Under the pieces are notes generated by a model. The model was not told where the DNA came from and did no database searches. It worked only from the letters and a program-made list of their open reading frames with translations. 64,000 nucleotides of DNA, taken from positions 124,001 through 188,000 of the forward strand of contig NZ_BMTW01000014.1 in NCBI RefSeq assembly GCF_014649875.1, written 5' to 3'. The first letter of the stretch is position 1. Each line of letters begins with the position of its first letter. The DNA comes from Streptomyces rubiginosohelvolus. Lineage in GTDB: Bacteria > Actinomycetota > Actinomycetes > Streptomycetales > Streptomycetaceae. Made by a program: the position numbers and the translations under genes. Shown piece by piece: positions 26,986-35,456 of this stretch.

Positions 26986-27693
26986 GTGACCGCACCTCTG
27001 ACGCCGCCTCACCAGCCCGGCCCCCACGATCCCTGGCAGGCCCCGCCCTCGGGCTCCCACCTCGTGCCCTCCCCGGGTGCGCCGGACGACCCGGACACGG
27101 CCACGGAGCTCCGTCAGGCCGCTGTCGTCGCCGCCCTCGTCGCGGTCTCGGGCATCGCCCTCGGGCTGCTGTGGCTGTGGCTCGCGCCGCGCGTTCCGCT
27201 GGTCTCCGACGACACGGCGGTCTTCCTCAAGAACAGCGAGGGCGAGGAGGCGATCGGGGCGGACGGCACGTTCGTCCTGCTGGCCATCGGCTTCGGCGTG
27301 CTCTCGGCGGCCCTCGTCTTCTGGCGGCTGCGGCGCGGGGGCGTCCTCGTGGTCGTCGGTCTGGCGCTGGGCGCGCTGCTGGCCTCGCTGATCGCGTGGC
27401 GGGTCGGTATCTGGCTGGGGCCGTCGTCCGACGTGGTGGGGCGGGCCCGGGAGGCGGGGCAGGGCGTGACGTTCGACGCCCCGCTGGAGCTGCACACGGT
27501 GTGGGTGGCGGTGCTGGCGTGGCCGTTCGCGGCGATGGGGATCCATCTGCTGCTGACGGCGGCGTTCGGGCCGCGGGATGTGGAGCCGGACTGGTCGTAT
27601 TACCAGGGGCCGGTGCAGGGGCCCCTGGCGGGGCCGGGGTCCGGTTCGGGGGCGTCGCCGTCGTCGCCTGCGGGTGGGGGTGGGCCGGGCTAG
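26986..27693 (+). CDS. DUF2567-like membrane protein
   Basis: 235 residues. A Pro/Gly-rich cytoplasmic N-terminus (about 1-38) is followed by four membrane segments (about 42-67, 88-107, 113-135 and 170-190). A Gly/Pro/Ser-rich tail begins after DWSYYQGP. The arrangement matches actinobacterial DUF2567 proteins; function unknown. Start chosen by the -10 element six bases upstream. An intergenic repeat lies between this gene and the convergent ybaK. Confidence 0.72.
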   Translation: MTAPLTPPHQPGPHDPWQAPPSGSHLVPSPGAPDDPDTATELRQAAVVAALVAVSGIALGLLWLWLAPRVPLVSDDTAVFLKNSEGEEAIGADGTFVLLAIGFGVLSAALVFWRLRRGGVLVVVGLALGALLASLIAWRVGIWLGPSSDVVGRAREAGQGVTFDAPLELHTVWVAVLAWPFAAMGIHLLLTAAFGPRDVEPDWSYYQGPVQGPLAGPGSGSGASPSSPAGGGGPG

Positions 27694-27738
27694 GTCGCCT
27701 GCGGCGGGCTTGTTCCCCTCCCCGCCCCTTCCCGAAAC

Positions 27739-27800
27739 CGGGGCTCCGCCCCGGACCCCGCTCCTCAATCGCCGGAGGGGCTATAGATAGCCCGTCCGGG
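27739..27800. repeat. Intergenic palindromic repeat, second copy
   Basis: Bases 27739-27782 match 5876-5919 (GGGGCTCCGCCCCGG and CTCCTCAATCGCCGG) except for one A/T difference. They are followed by AGCCCGTCCGGGG, part of the inverse unit. It lies between two convergent genes and could also terminate both transcripts. Confidence 0.75.
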
Positions 27801-27822
27801 GGACAGCACCCCAGGAGGGCGC

Positions 27823-28326
27823 TCAGGTGCTTCGCGCGATCTCCGCGAACGTCGCCCCCGTCAGCTCCGCCAAGTCCGTGGCCGCCAGCTCGACCTCCAG
27901 GCCCCGGCGCCCCGCCGAGACGCAGATCGTGGCGTGCGTCCGTGCCGACGCGTCCAGCACCGTGCGCAGGCGCTTGCGCTGGCCCAGCGGGGAGATTCCG
28001 CCCCGGACATAGCCCGTCGTGCGTTCCGCCGCCGCCGGGTCCGCCATCGTGGCGCGTTTGCCGCCCACCGCGGCTGCCAATGCCTTGAGGTCCAGGGAGC
28101 CGGCCACCGGGACCACCGCGACCGTCAGAGCGCCGTCCACGTCCGCGACCAGGGTCTTGAAGACCCGGTCGGGGGAGACGCCCAGGGCCTCGGCGGCCTC
28201 CTCGCCGTAGGACGGGGACGCCGGGTCGTGGTCGTAGGCGTGGACCGTGAACGCGGTGCCCGCCGCGGTCAGGGCGACCGTGGCGGGGGTGCCGCCCGGC
28301 TGGTGCTTCTTGGACTTCTTCGCCAC
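27823..28326 (-). CDS. ybaK: Cys-tRNA(Pro)/Cys-tRNA(Cys) deacylase YbaK
   Basis: 167 residues of a single YbaK/EbsC domain, a trans-editing enzyme that hydrolyses Cys-tRNA-Pro made by prolyl-tRNA synthetase. Recognised by VFKTLVADVDG, VVPVAGSLDLKALAAAVG, the R-A-T-M-A-D motif and TTGYVRGGISPLGQRKRL, which holds the conserved GxxSP site. The N-terminus is a Lys-rich tag (VAKKSKKHQ). GTG start with GAGGACC upstream. 15 bp separate it from the upstream Lon-domain gene on the same strand. Confidence 0.9.
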   Translation of the reverse strand: MAKKSKKHQPGGTPATVALTAAGTAFTVHAYDHDPASPSYGEEAAEALGVSPDRVFKTLVADVDGALTVAVVPVAGSLDLKALAAAVGGKRATMADPAAAERTTGYVRGGISPLGQRKRLRTVLDASARTHATICVSAGRRGLEVELAATDLAELTGATFAEIARST

Positions 28327-28341
28327 CGGGGCCGGTCCTCG

Positions 28342-29106
28342 TCAGTTGGGGTGGGTGGGGGCCCGCGTCAGGTCCGTCGCCGGCAGCGACGGCAGGTGCC
28401 GGATGACCGCCGTCTCCTTGCGCAGCAGCGTCAGCTCCTCGCGCAGCCGGGTCGCGGTGTCCGGGGCCTGGAGCAGGCGCTGCTTGGTGGGGACGTCCAG
28501 GACCGTGGCCGCCGCGACCAGGTAGGAGATCACGGACGGGTCGTCCGGGAGGTCCGCGCCGGTCGCCAGCGAGCGTTCGCTCGCCCCGGCCAGTCGCTTC
28601 TGGTACGAGCGGAAGGCCCGCAGAACGCCCTCGGCCAGGGCTCCGGCCTCGTCGGCCTCGTCCCCGGCGGGCGGCTCCTCGGCCAGGTCCTCGACCTCGG
28701 CGGTCAGATACGGGCCGTCCACTTCGACGGACAGCAGCCTGACCCGGGTGGTGCCGGTGGCCAGGACCTCGAAGCTGCCGTCGGCGCGCTCGCGGATCGT
28801 GGCCGCGTCGGCGACACAGCCGACCCGGTGGAAGGTCTGGATCGGATCGGGGCCGAAGCCGTCCGCCGGGGCGCGCTCGGCGGGCGGGGCCGCCGCGACC
28901 GTGTCCGGCATGCCGGTGGCCGTCGGGGCGATCTCGCGGCCGTCGCGGATCGCCACCACGACGAAGCGGCGAGGTTCGTCCTCGTCGCTCTTCAGCAGCT
29001 CCCGCATCATGGCGCGATATCGCTCTTCGAAGACGTTGAGCGGCAGCACCAGGCCGGGGAACAGCACCGCGTTGAGCGGGAAAAGGGGAAGGCGGGCGGT
29101 GGTCAC
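28342..29106 (-). CDS. Lon N-terminal (substrate-binding) domain protein
   Basis: 254 residues, a stand-alone Lon substrate-binding (LAN/PUA-like) domain without ATPase or protease parts. Opening motif RLPLFPLNAVLFPGLVLPLNVFEERYR and a helical C-terminal half. Such proteins are common in actinobacteria; the role, possibly substrate adaptor, is unknown. GTG 29106 gives the family N-terminus VTTARLPLFPLN; the frame stays open further upstream, but that stretch overlaps the neighbouring gene out of frame. The hexamer TACGCT lies eight bases before the GTG. Confidence 0.85.
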   Translation of the reverse strand: MTTARLPLFPLNAVLFPGLVLPLNVFEERYRAMMRELLKSDEDEPRRFVVVAIRDGREIAPTATGMPDTVAAAPPAERAPADGFGPDPIQTFHRVGCVADAATIRERADGSFEVLATGTTRVRLLSVEVDGPYLTAEVEDLAEEPPAGDEADEAGALAEGVLRAFRSYQKRLAGASERSLATGADLPDDPSVISYLVAAATVLDVPTKQRLLQAPDTATRLREELTLLRKETAVIRHLPSLPATDLTRAPTHPN

Positions 29107-29111
29107 AACGC

Positions 29112-30140
29112 TCAAGCGTAATGGCCCCTGGGGCGGCCGTGCCCGGCCCGGTCGCGCAGCGGGGTCAGGGAGGCCACCTGGAGGCGTGCGCCGTCCCGCG
29201 CGTCCAGGAACCGGCCGAGCGCGTCCTCGGACACCGACGACCACGGGAACGACGTCGCGTGCAGCCCGATCAGGTTGAACTGGTGCAGCGCTTCCGCCCA
29301 GCGGCCCCGGGCGAGCAGGACGTACGCGAGGAGGTTGCGGACCTCGGCCGGCCAGGGATCGCCGGGCCGGTAGGCGGCGGAGAGCTTGATCGCCAGGTCG
29401 GCCGCCGCGTCGATCCGCTCCTCCAGTACGGAGGTGGTCCGGCCCGCCGCCTGGGTGTCCAGGAGCAGCGCGAAGGCCGCCCGGACCGGCAGGGCCTGCA
29501 CCAGGGAGTCGGGCAGCGCGTCCGCCGCGGCCTGCTCGGCGAAGTCGAAGCACTCGCGGTGCGAGCCGTACCAGGCGGCCGAGAGATAGCGCAGCGCCGC
29601 CACATGGCAGCCGTAGTGGTGCGCGGAGCGCCGTACGGCCTGCTCCCACAGCGACTCGAAGGCGGTGTGCGTGGCGTGGGTGCCGCGTGCGTGGTCCAGG
29701 GCCAGGCGCCACGGCACGGGGTCGCGTGGGTCCGCGTCGGCGGCCGCGGTGATCAGCGGGCCGACCTCGCGGAGCCGTTCCGCGCGGGCGGGCGACTCCC
29801 ATGCCCGGCGGACCGACAGCTCCGCCTTGACCAGCAGGGCGTCCGGATCGCGGGGGGCGGCGGCCAGCCAGTCGACGAGCCAGCCGTCCCGGTTGCGGGC
29901 GAACGTGACGAGCCGGCCGAGGTGGCGGTCCCGGTTCTCCCAGTCGGCGGCGTCCCGGGTGGTGGCGAGCAGCTTGGCGGCCGGTTCGTAGTCGCCCAGG
30001 GCAGCGGCGACCAGCGCGGGAGAGAGCCGCTCGTCGGGGGCGTCGAGCAGCACCGCGTCATCCGCGGACAGTCCGGCGGACAGCGGAGGGCTGTGCCGGA
30101 TCATGCGCGCGGTACTGAGCAGAGCGCGAAGGAAAGCCAT
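29112..30140 (-). CDS. Uncharacterised all-helical (TPR-like) protein
   Basis: 342 residues from ATG 30140, mostly helical, with repeated Ala/Leu/Trp patterns that resemble tetratricopeptide-type repeats (for example NRDGWLVDWLAAAPRDPDALLVKAELS is typical of such a unit in layout). I do not recognise a named family. No signal peptide or membrane helix. Six bases separate it from the Lon-domain gene, so they are probably co-transcribed. ATG 30152 or a longer frame to 30245 are alternative starts; none has a clear ribosome binding site. The 278 bp upstream to 30418 hold no gene. Confidence 0.7.
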   Translation of the reverse strand: MAFLRALLSTARMIRHSPPLSAGLSADDAVLLDAPDERLSPALVAAALGDYEPAAKLLATTRDAADWENRDRHLGRLVTFARNRDGWLVDWLAAAPRDPDALLVKAELSVRRAWESPARAERLREVGPLITAAADADPRDPVPWRLALDHARGTHATHTAFESLWEQAVRRSAHHYGCHVAALRYLSAAWYGSHRECFDFAEQAAADALPDSLVQALPVRAAFALLLDTQAAGRTTSVLEERIDAAADLAIKLSAAYRPGDPWPAEVRNLLAYVLLARGRWAEALHQFNLIGLHATSFPWSSVSEDALGRFLDARDGARLQVASLTPLRDRAGHGRPRGHYA

Positions 30141-30418
30141 GGTGCAGACCATTGAAAAGCGCTGGTGAGGGCCGCGCCAGAGGCGTGCTGTGAAGCTTCT
30201 GTGCCGAGTGAATGGGTTGTATCTGGCCGGGTCAAGAAAGGGCAAAGGAAATGCCCGCCATTGGCTTGATTGCGACTACCCGGGGGCCTCTTCCGTCCCG
30301 GTGGTCACCGCGCGCGAGAGCGGCCGGGGGCGGGGGAACAGTCGCCCGCGATCGTACGGTTACGGCTCCCGGAGCAGTCCCCGTACGGCATCCGCCCCCT
30401 CTGCCCCGCCCGCCGGGG

Positions 30419-32020
30419 TCAGCCCCTGCGCAGCATCCGGGAGGCCCCCGCCGCCACCGTGGTGGCCAGAACCCATCCCACCAGCACCAGACCGGCCGCG
30501 GCCCACTGCCAGGCGCCCTCCATCCGCCAGTAGCCGTCCTGCCCGAGGTTGATCACCGGGACCAGCAGATCCAGCGCGTACAGGGCGGGGTTCCACTGCG
30601 GATGCTCCTCGCCCTTCATCGAGGGCGGGGCATGCTGCGCGAACGCCACCGTCCCCGCCGCCCACAGCACCGCCATCCACACCGCCGCCCGGCCCGGCCG
30701 GTAGCCGTACGCCACCGTCCAGTCCTGGAGGTATCCCCAGGCCTTCGCCGCGGGCGGCAGCGTCTCGCGGCGGCGGCGCTGCTTGGCGAGCAGCACCTCG
30801 CGCGCGTCCGCGTCCTCCCCGCAGCTGCGCATCACCGTGGCCAGGCGCTCGTACGGCTCGGGGACGTACTCCGGGGTCGCGGCCTGCACCCACTCCAGCC
30901 GCCGGGAGAGCGGGAAGTGGCCGTAGGGGACGAGGTTCTCGTAGACGAAACCGCCCATCGCCAGACCCCCGGGGCCCGGCCAGCTCGTCGACAGGTCGAT
31001 CAGGGTCACCACCTTCGCGCCGTTCAGCACGACCCGCCCCTCCTCCGGGCGCTCCGCGTTGAACCGCAGCTCCGGCGTGACGATCCGGCGCAGCGACAGC
31101 TCCTCCTGCCGGGTCATCGTGAACCGGGCCTTGTGCAGGTCCACCGCGTCCCCGAACCGCCCGTCGTCCAGCCGCACCCCGCCCTTGCTCTCGAAGATCT
31201 GCGAGCGGGTGCCGCGCGCCGGTGTCGGGGCGTAGACCACGCCGTACGGGGGAGTGGTGCCCTGGTTGCCCGTGTCGACGCTGACCCACGCCTCGGTCAT
31301 GTAGAGCGTGCGCTCCACCGTCAGCTGCGGGGCGTTCAGCGCGCGCCGGTCCTCCGCGGCGCGCAGCCGGCTGCCGCGCAGGCTCAGCGAACCGCCCACC
31401 TTCGTCCCGCGCAGGCTCAGCTCGCCCAGCGTCTCGATCATCTCGGCCTGGAGGTCCTGCGCGACCGCCATGCCGTCCCCGACGATGGCCCGCCCGTGCC
31501 GGTCCGGGCCCACACTGAGCTGGTTGAGCAGCAGATCCGTGCCGATCTGGGCGTCGGTCAGCCGGATCCCCCGGTCGATCCGGCAGCGCGGCAGATGCAG
31601 ATCGCCCTCCGTGTGCAGCCGCGCCGCCTCCAGCCGGGGCAGCGCGCAGCCCACGAGCCGCAGCGTCGTGAAGTGGCACTCGGGGAGCACCACCTCCTGC
31701 TCGAAACGGCAGCCGGTCAGCTCCACGTACGGAGAGACCCGGCCGCCCGCCAGATCCAGCTTCCCCGTGATCCGCACCCCCCGGAGCTTCAGCGCCGCCA
31801 CCCGGCCGGGCCGGGCCGGCGGGCCGTCCAGCAGCAGCCGCGCCACCGTGCGCGCGCCGACGCTCCGCTCGGGCCCCCAGGTCTGCGGGGCGAACGGGTC
31901 GTTGCGGGTCGTGTCGTAGGTACGTAAGTCGTAGGTGGTCCCGTTGCGGAAGGACTGCCACATGCCCAGCTCCGCTGCGCTGAGGCCGTCCGGGATATCG
32001 CCTTCGTGCGGCTCGGTCAC
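30419..32020 (-). CDS. Membrane-associated protein with beta-helix-like N-terminal part; contains a TTA codon
   Basis: 533 residues. The first 300 or so have a repetitive pattern (LKLRGVRITGKLDLAGG, then LRLVGCALPRL, LSLRGTKVGGSLSLRG) like the pentapeptide-repeat or right-handed beta-helix type. The C-terminal 130 contain two or three membrane segments (around WMAVLWAAGTVAF, ALDLLVPVINLG and AAAGLVLVGWVLA). Similar Streptomyces proteins are often labelled membrane-associated oxidoreductase, for which I see no cofactor motif. GTG 32020 is chosen because GGAGGGAG lies eight bases upstream; ATG 32062 is possible. Leu32 is encoded by TTA (31925-31927), so translation should depend on bldA. Confidence 0.75.
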   Translation of the reverse strand: MTEPHEGDIPDGLSAAELGMWQSFRNGTTYDLRTYDTTRNDPFAPQTWGPERSVGARTVARLLLDGPPARPGRVAALKLRGVRITGKLDLAGGRVSPYVELTGCRFEQEVVLPECHFTTLRLVGCALPRLEAARLHTEGDLHLPRCRIDRGIRLTDAQIGTDLLLNQLSVGPDRHGRAIVGDGMAVAQDLQAEMIETLGELSLRGTKVGGSLSLRGSRLRAAEDRRALNAPQLTVERTLYMTEAWVSVDTGNQGTTPPYGVVYAPTPARGTRSQIFESKGGVRLDDGRFGDAVDLHKARFTMTRQEELSLRRIVTPELRFNAERPEEGRVVLNGAKVVTLIDLSTSWPGPGGLAMGGFVYENLVPYGHFPLSRRLEWVQAATPEYVPEPYERLATVMRSCGEDADAREVLLAKQRRRRETLPPAAKAWGYLQDWTVAYGYRPGRAAVWMAVLWAAGTVAFAQHAPPSMKGEEHPQWNPALYALDLLVPVINLGQDGYWRMEGAWQWAAAGLVLVGWVLATTVAAGASRMLRRG

Positions 32021-32156
32021 GGCCGCTCCCTCCGTGCACACCTGCTGTTGCGCTGCCGCCATGCCCTCGTGGGCACATGCCGTAGAGCCGTTATGCCCCT
32101 GTGTGACGCCGTGAAAGCCAGCGGTCAGCAGTGACAGCCGGACATGGCCGAGACAC

Positions 32157-32209
32157 GTATCAGCCAGTGGTGCGGACGACCGGTATCAGCCAGTGATACG
32201 GGCGACCGG
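32157..32209 (+). promoter_or_regulatory. Tandem 26-bp repeat and palindrome at the hisD promoter
   Basis: Two copies of a 26-bp unit (32157-32182 and 32183-32208) differ at three positions. The second copy contains the palindrome GTATCAGCCAGTGATAC (32183-32199). The hexamer GAGAAT (32228-32233) is six bases before the hisD GTG and is a candidate -10; the end of the second repeat falls where a -35 would be. Probably an operator or activator site for the his operon; no regulator is identified. Confidence 0.55.
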
Positions 32210-32239
32210 CCGTTCCGAGCGGTCTGAGAGAATTGCCGT

Positions 32240-33562
32240 GTGATCTCTCGAATCGACCTGCGCGGCGACGCCCTCCCCGAGGGTGGAGCCCTGCGCGACC
32301 TGCTGCCCCGTGCCGAGTTCGACGTGGAAGCCGCCCTGGAGACGGTGCGGCCCATCTGCGAGGACGTACGCCATCGTGGCTCCGCGGCAGTGATCGACTG
32401 GGGAGAGAAGCTCGACGGTGTCCGGATCGAGTCGGTACGGGTGCCCGCCGAGGCCCTGTCGAAGGCTCTCCAGGAGCTGGACCCGGCCGTCCGCGCCGCG
32501 CTGGAGGAGTCGATCCGCCGCGCCCGCCTCGTCCACCGCGAGCAGCGCCGCACCACGCACACCACCCAGGTCGTCCCCGGCGGCACCGTCACCGAGAAGT
32601 GGGTCCCCGTCGAGCGCGTCGGGCTCTACGTCCCCGGCGGCCGCTCGGTCTACCCCTCCTCCGTCGTGATGAACGTCGTCCCGGCCCAGGAGGCGGGCGT
32701 CGAGGGCGTCGCCGTCGCCTCCCCGCCGCAGAAGGACTTCGGCGGCCTCCCGCACCCGACGATCCTCGCCGCCTGCGCCCTGCTCGGCGTCGACGAGGTG
32801 TACGCGGCCGGTGGCGCCCAGGCCGTCGCGATGTTCGCGTACGGCACCGAGGAGTGCTCCCCGGTCAACCTGGTCACCGGCCCCGGCAACATCTACGTCG
32901 CCGCCGCCAAGCGCCTCCTCAAGGGCCGTATCGGCATCGACGCCGAGGCCGGGCCCACCGAGATCGCGATCCTCGCCGACGCCACCGCCGACCCGGTGCA
33001 CGTGGCCGCCGACCTGATCAGCCAGGCCGAGCACGACCCGATGGCCGCCGCCGTCCTGGTCACCGACTCCGAGGAGCTGGCCGCCGCCACCGAGGCGGAG
33101 CTGGTCCCGCAGGTCGCCGCCACCAAGCACATCACCGACCGCATCGAGCCCGCGCTCGCCGGCCGCCAGTCCGCGATCGTCCTGGTCTCCTCGATCGAGG
33201 ACGGCCTCAAGGTCGTCGACGCGTACGGCGCCGAGCACCTGGAGATCCAGACCGCCGACGCCGCCGCCGACGCCGACCGGGTCCGCAACGCCGGAGCGAT
33301 CTTCGTCGGCCCCTGGGCCCCCGTCTCGCTCGGCGACTACTGCGCCGGTTCCAACCACGTCCTGCCCACCGGCGGCTGCGCCTGCCACTCCTCGGGCCTC
33401 TCCGTGCAGTCCTTCCTGCGCGGCATCCACATCGTCGACTACACCCGCGACGCGCTCGCCGAGGTCACCCACCATGTCGTGACCCTCGCCGAGGCGGAGG
33501 ACCTCCCCGCCCACGGCGCAGCCCTCAAGGCAAGGTTCGGCTGGAAGGTCCCGCAGCAGTGA
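32240..33562 (+). CDS. hisD: Histidinol dehydrogenase
   Basis: 440 residues; NAD- and zinc-dependent oxidation of L-histidinol to L-histidine, the last two steps of the pathway. Family blocks: VERVGLYVPGGRSVYPS, the signature around GPTEIAILADATADP, DLISQAEHDP, and AGSNHVLPTGGCAC near the C-terminus. First gene of the his operon; GTG 32240 with at most a weak GAGAG upstream. The stop overlaps hisC by four bases. Confidence 0.97.
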   Translation: MISRIDLRGDALPEGGALRDLLPRAEFDVEAALETVRPICEDVRHRGSAAVIDWGEKLDGVRIESVRVPAEALSKALQELDPAVRAALEESIRRARLVHREQRRTTHTTQVVPGGTVTEKWVPVERVGLYVPGGRSVYPSSVVMNVVPAQEAGVEGVAVASPPQKDFGGLPHPTILAACALLGVDEVYAAGGAQAVAMFAYGTEECSPVNLVTGPGNIYVAAAKRLLKGRIGIDAEAGPTEIAILADATADPVHVAADLISQAEHDPMAAAVLVTDSEELAAATEAELVPQVAATKHITDRIEPALAGRQSAIVLVSSIEDGLKVVDAYGAEHLEIQTADAAADADRVRNAGAIFVGPWAPVSLGDYCAGSNHVLPTGGCACHSSGLSVQSFLRGIHIVDYTRDALAEVTHHVVTLAEAEDLPAHGAALKARFGWKVPQQ

Positions 33563-34689
33563 CGAACGGCAGCACCACCCCCCGTAACCCCTGGGACGAG
33601 CTCCCCATCCGCGACGAACTGCGCGGCCAGTCCCCGTACGGAGCGCCCCAGCTCGACGTCCCCGTACGCCTCAACACCAACGAGAACCCCTACCCGCTCC
33701 CCGAGGCCCTGGTCGAGCGGATCGCCGAGCGGGTCCGCGAGGCCGCCCGCGGCCTCAACCGCTACCCCGACCGGGACGCCGTCGAGCTCCGCACCGAGCT
33801 GGCCCGCTACCTGTCCCGCACCGCCGGGCACGAGGTGACCGCGGCCCACGTCTGGGCAGCCAACGGCTCCAACGAGGTCCTCCAGCAGCTGCTGCAGACC
33901 TTCGGCGGGCCCGGCCGCACCGCGATCGGCTTCGAGCCCTCGTACTCCATGCACGCCCTGATCTCCCGGGGCACCGGCACCGGCTGGCTCTCCGGGCCGC
34001 GCAACGACGACTTCACCATCGACGTGGACGCCGCCCGCGCCGCCATCGCCGAGCACCGGCCCGAGGTCGTCTTCATCACCTCGCCCAACAACCCCACCGG
34101 CACCGCCGTCGACGCCGACACCGTCCTCGCCCTGTACGACGCCGCCCAGGCCGCCGGACCCTCGATCGTTGTCGTCGACGAGGCGTACGGCGAGTTCAGC
34201 CACCGGCCCTCGCTGCTCCCGCTGATCGAGGGCCGCCGCAACCTGATCGTCTCCCGGACCATGTCCAAGGCGTTCGGCGCGGCCGGGCTCCGCCTCGGCT
34301 ACCTCGCCGCCGACCCGGCCGTGGTCGACGCGGTCCAGCTGGTCCGGCTGCCGTACCACCTCTCCTCCGTCACCCAGGCCACCGCGCTCGCCGCCCTGGA
34401 GCACACCGATACGCTGCTGGGGTACGTCGCGCAGCTCAAGAGCGAGCGCGACCGGCTGGTGGCCGAGCTGCGCGCCACCGGCTACGAGGTCACCGACTCG
34501 GACGCCAACTTCGTCCAGTTCGGCCGCTTCGACGACAGCCACGCCGTCTGGCAGCGGATCCTCGACAAGGGCGTCCTGGTCCGGGACAACGGCGTACCGG
34601 GCTGGCTGCGGGTCACCGCGGGCACCCCGGCAGAGAACGACGCGTTCCTCGATGCGGTACGCGAACTCAAGAAGGAGCACGACGCATGA
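33559..34689 (+). CDS. hisC: Histidinol-phosphate aminotransferase
   Basis: 376 residues; PLP-dependent conversion of imidazole-acetol phosphate to histidinol phosphate with glutamate. PLP lysine K237 in SRTMSKAFGAAGLRLGY; NTNENPYP and SPNNPTGT are the substrate and cofactor motifs. The GTG start lies inside the hisD stop and the gene overlaps hisB by four bases. The frame is open upstream of 33559 only as a shadow of hisD. Confidence 0.97.
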   Translation: MTNGSTTPRNPWDELPIRDELRGQSPYGAPQLDVPVRLNTNENPYPLPEALVERIAERVREAARGLNRYPDRDAVELRTELARYLSRTAGHEVTAAHVWAANGSNEVLQQLLQTFGGPGRTAIGFEPSYSMHALISRGTGTGWLSGPRNDDFTIDVDAARAAIAEHRPEVVFITSPNNPTGTAVDADTVLALYDAAQAAGPSIVVVDEAYGEFSHRPSLLPLIEGRRNLIVSRTMSKAFGAAGLRLGYLAADPAVVDAVQLVRLPYHLSSVTQATALAALEHTDTLLGYVAQLKSERDRLVAELRATGYEVTDSDANFVQFGRFDDSHAVWQRILDKGVLVRDNGVPGWLRVTAGTPAENDAFLDAVRELKKEHDA

Positions 34690-35282
34690 GCCCCCGCGTA
34701 GGCCGCGTGGAACGGACCACCAAGGAAACGTCCGTGCTCGTCGAGATCAACCTCGACGGCACCGGAAAGGTCGATGTCGCCACCGGGGTCGGCTTCTACG
34801 ACCACATGCTCGACCAGCTCGGCCGCCACGGCCTCTTCGACCTCACGGTCAAGACCGAGGGCGACCTGCACATCGACACCCACCACACCATCGAGGACAC
34901 CGCGCTCGCGCTCGGCGCCGCCTTCAAGCAGGCCCTCGGCGACAAGGTCGGCATCTACCGCTTCGGCAACTGCACCGTCCCGCTGGACGAGTCGCTCGCC
35001 CAGGTCACCGTCGACCTCTCCGGCCGTCCCTACCTGGTGCACACCGAGCCGGAGACCATGGCCCCGATGATCGGGACCTACGACACGACGATGACCCGCC
35101 ACATCTTCGAGTCCTTCGTCGCCCAGGCGCAGATCGCCCTGCACATCCACGTCCCGTACGGCCGCAACGCCCACCACATCGTGGAGTGCCAGTTCAAGGC
35201 GCTCGCCCGCGCCCTGCGGTACGCCGCCGAGCACGACCCGCGCGCCGCCGGCATCCTGCCCTCCACGAAGGGCGCCCTGTGA
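34686..35282 (+). CDS. hisB: Imidazoleglycerol-phosphate dehydratase
   Basis: 198 residues, monofunctional IGPD as in actinobacteria (no phosphatase domain). The two manganese-binding His-rich motifs are DTHHTIEDTA and GRNAHHIVECQFKALARAL; YDHMLDQLGRHG is the conserved early block. ATG overlaps the hisC stop, and the stop overlaps the following small gene by four bases. Confidence 0.97.
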   Translation: MSPRVGRVERTTKETSVLVEINLDGTGKVDVATGVGFYDHMLDQLGRHGLFDLTVKTEGDLHIDTHHTIEDTALALGAAFKQALGDKVGIYRFGNCTVPLDESLAQVTVDLSGRPYLVHTEPETMAPMIGTYDTTMTRHIFESFVAQAQIALHIHVPYGRNAHHIVECQFKALARALRYAAEHDPRAAGILPSTKGAL

Positions 35283-35446
35283 CCGGCCTCAACACCATCC
35301 TGATCGTCGTGGGCCTCTTCCTGGCCGGCGGCGTCTACTCCTTCGCCAAGCAGGGGATGCCCAAGGGCGTCATCGTGCTGCTGTCGATCGGCTCCGTGAT
35401 GTGCCTGGTGGCGGGCATCCTGCGGATCCAGGGCCTGTGGGACTGA
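35279..35446 (+). CDS. 55-aa two-helix membrane protein inside the his operon
   Basis: GTG 35279 overlaps the hisB stop (GTGA). The peptide has two hydrophobic segments (about 5-22 and 29-46) around a short SFAKQGMPKG loop and ends IQGLWD. It lies 10 bp before hisH. Its tight overlap and hydrophobic pattern argue that it is a real gene. I know no function; it may be conserved at this place in other Streptomyces his operons. Confidence 0.8.
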   Translation: MTGLNTILIVVGLFLAGGVYSFAKQGMPKGVIVLLSIGSVMCLVAGILRIQGLWD

Positions 35447-35456
35447 GGAGCACCCT

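Noticed and set aside
32061..32114. 17-codon frame ATG 32061 before hisD as a His leader peptide (attenuator)
   Set aside because: It has only one His codon and no antiterminator/terminator pair.
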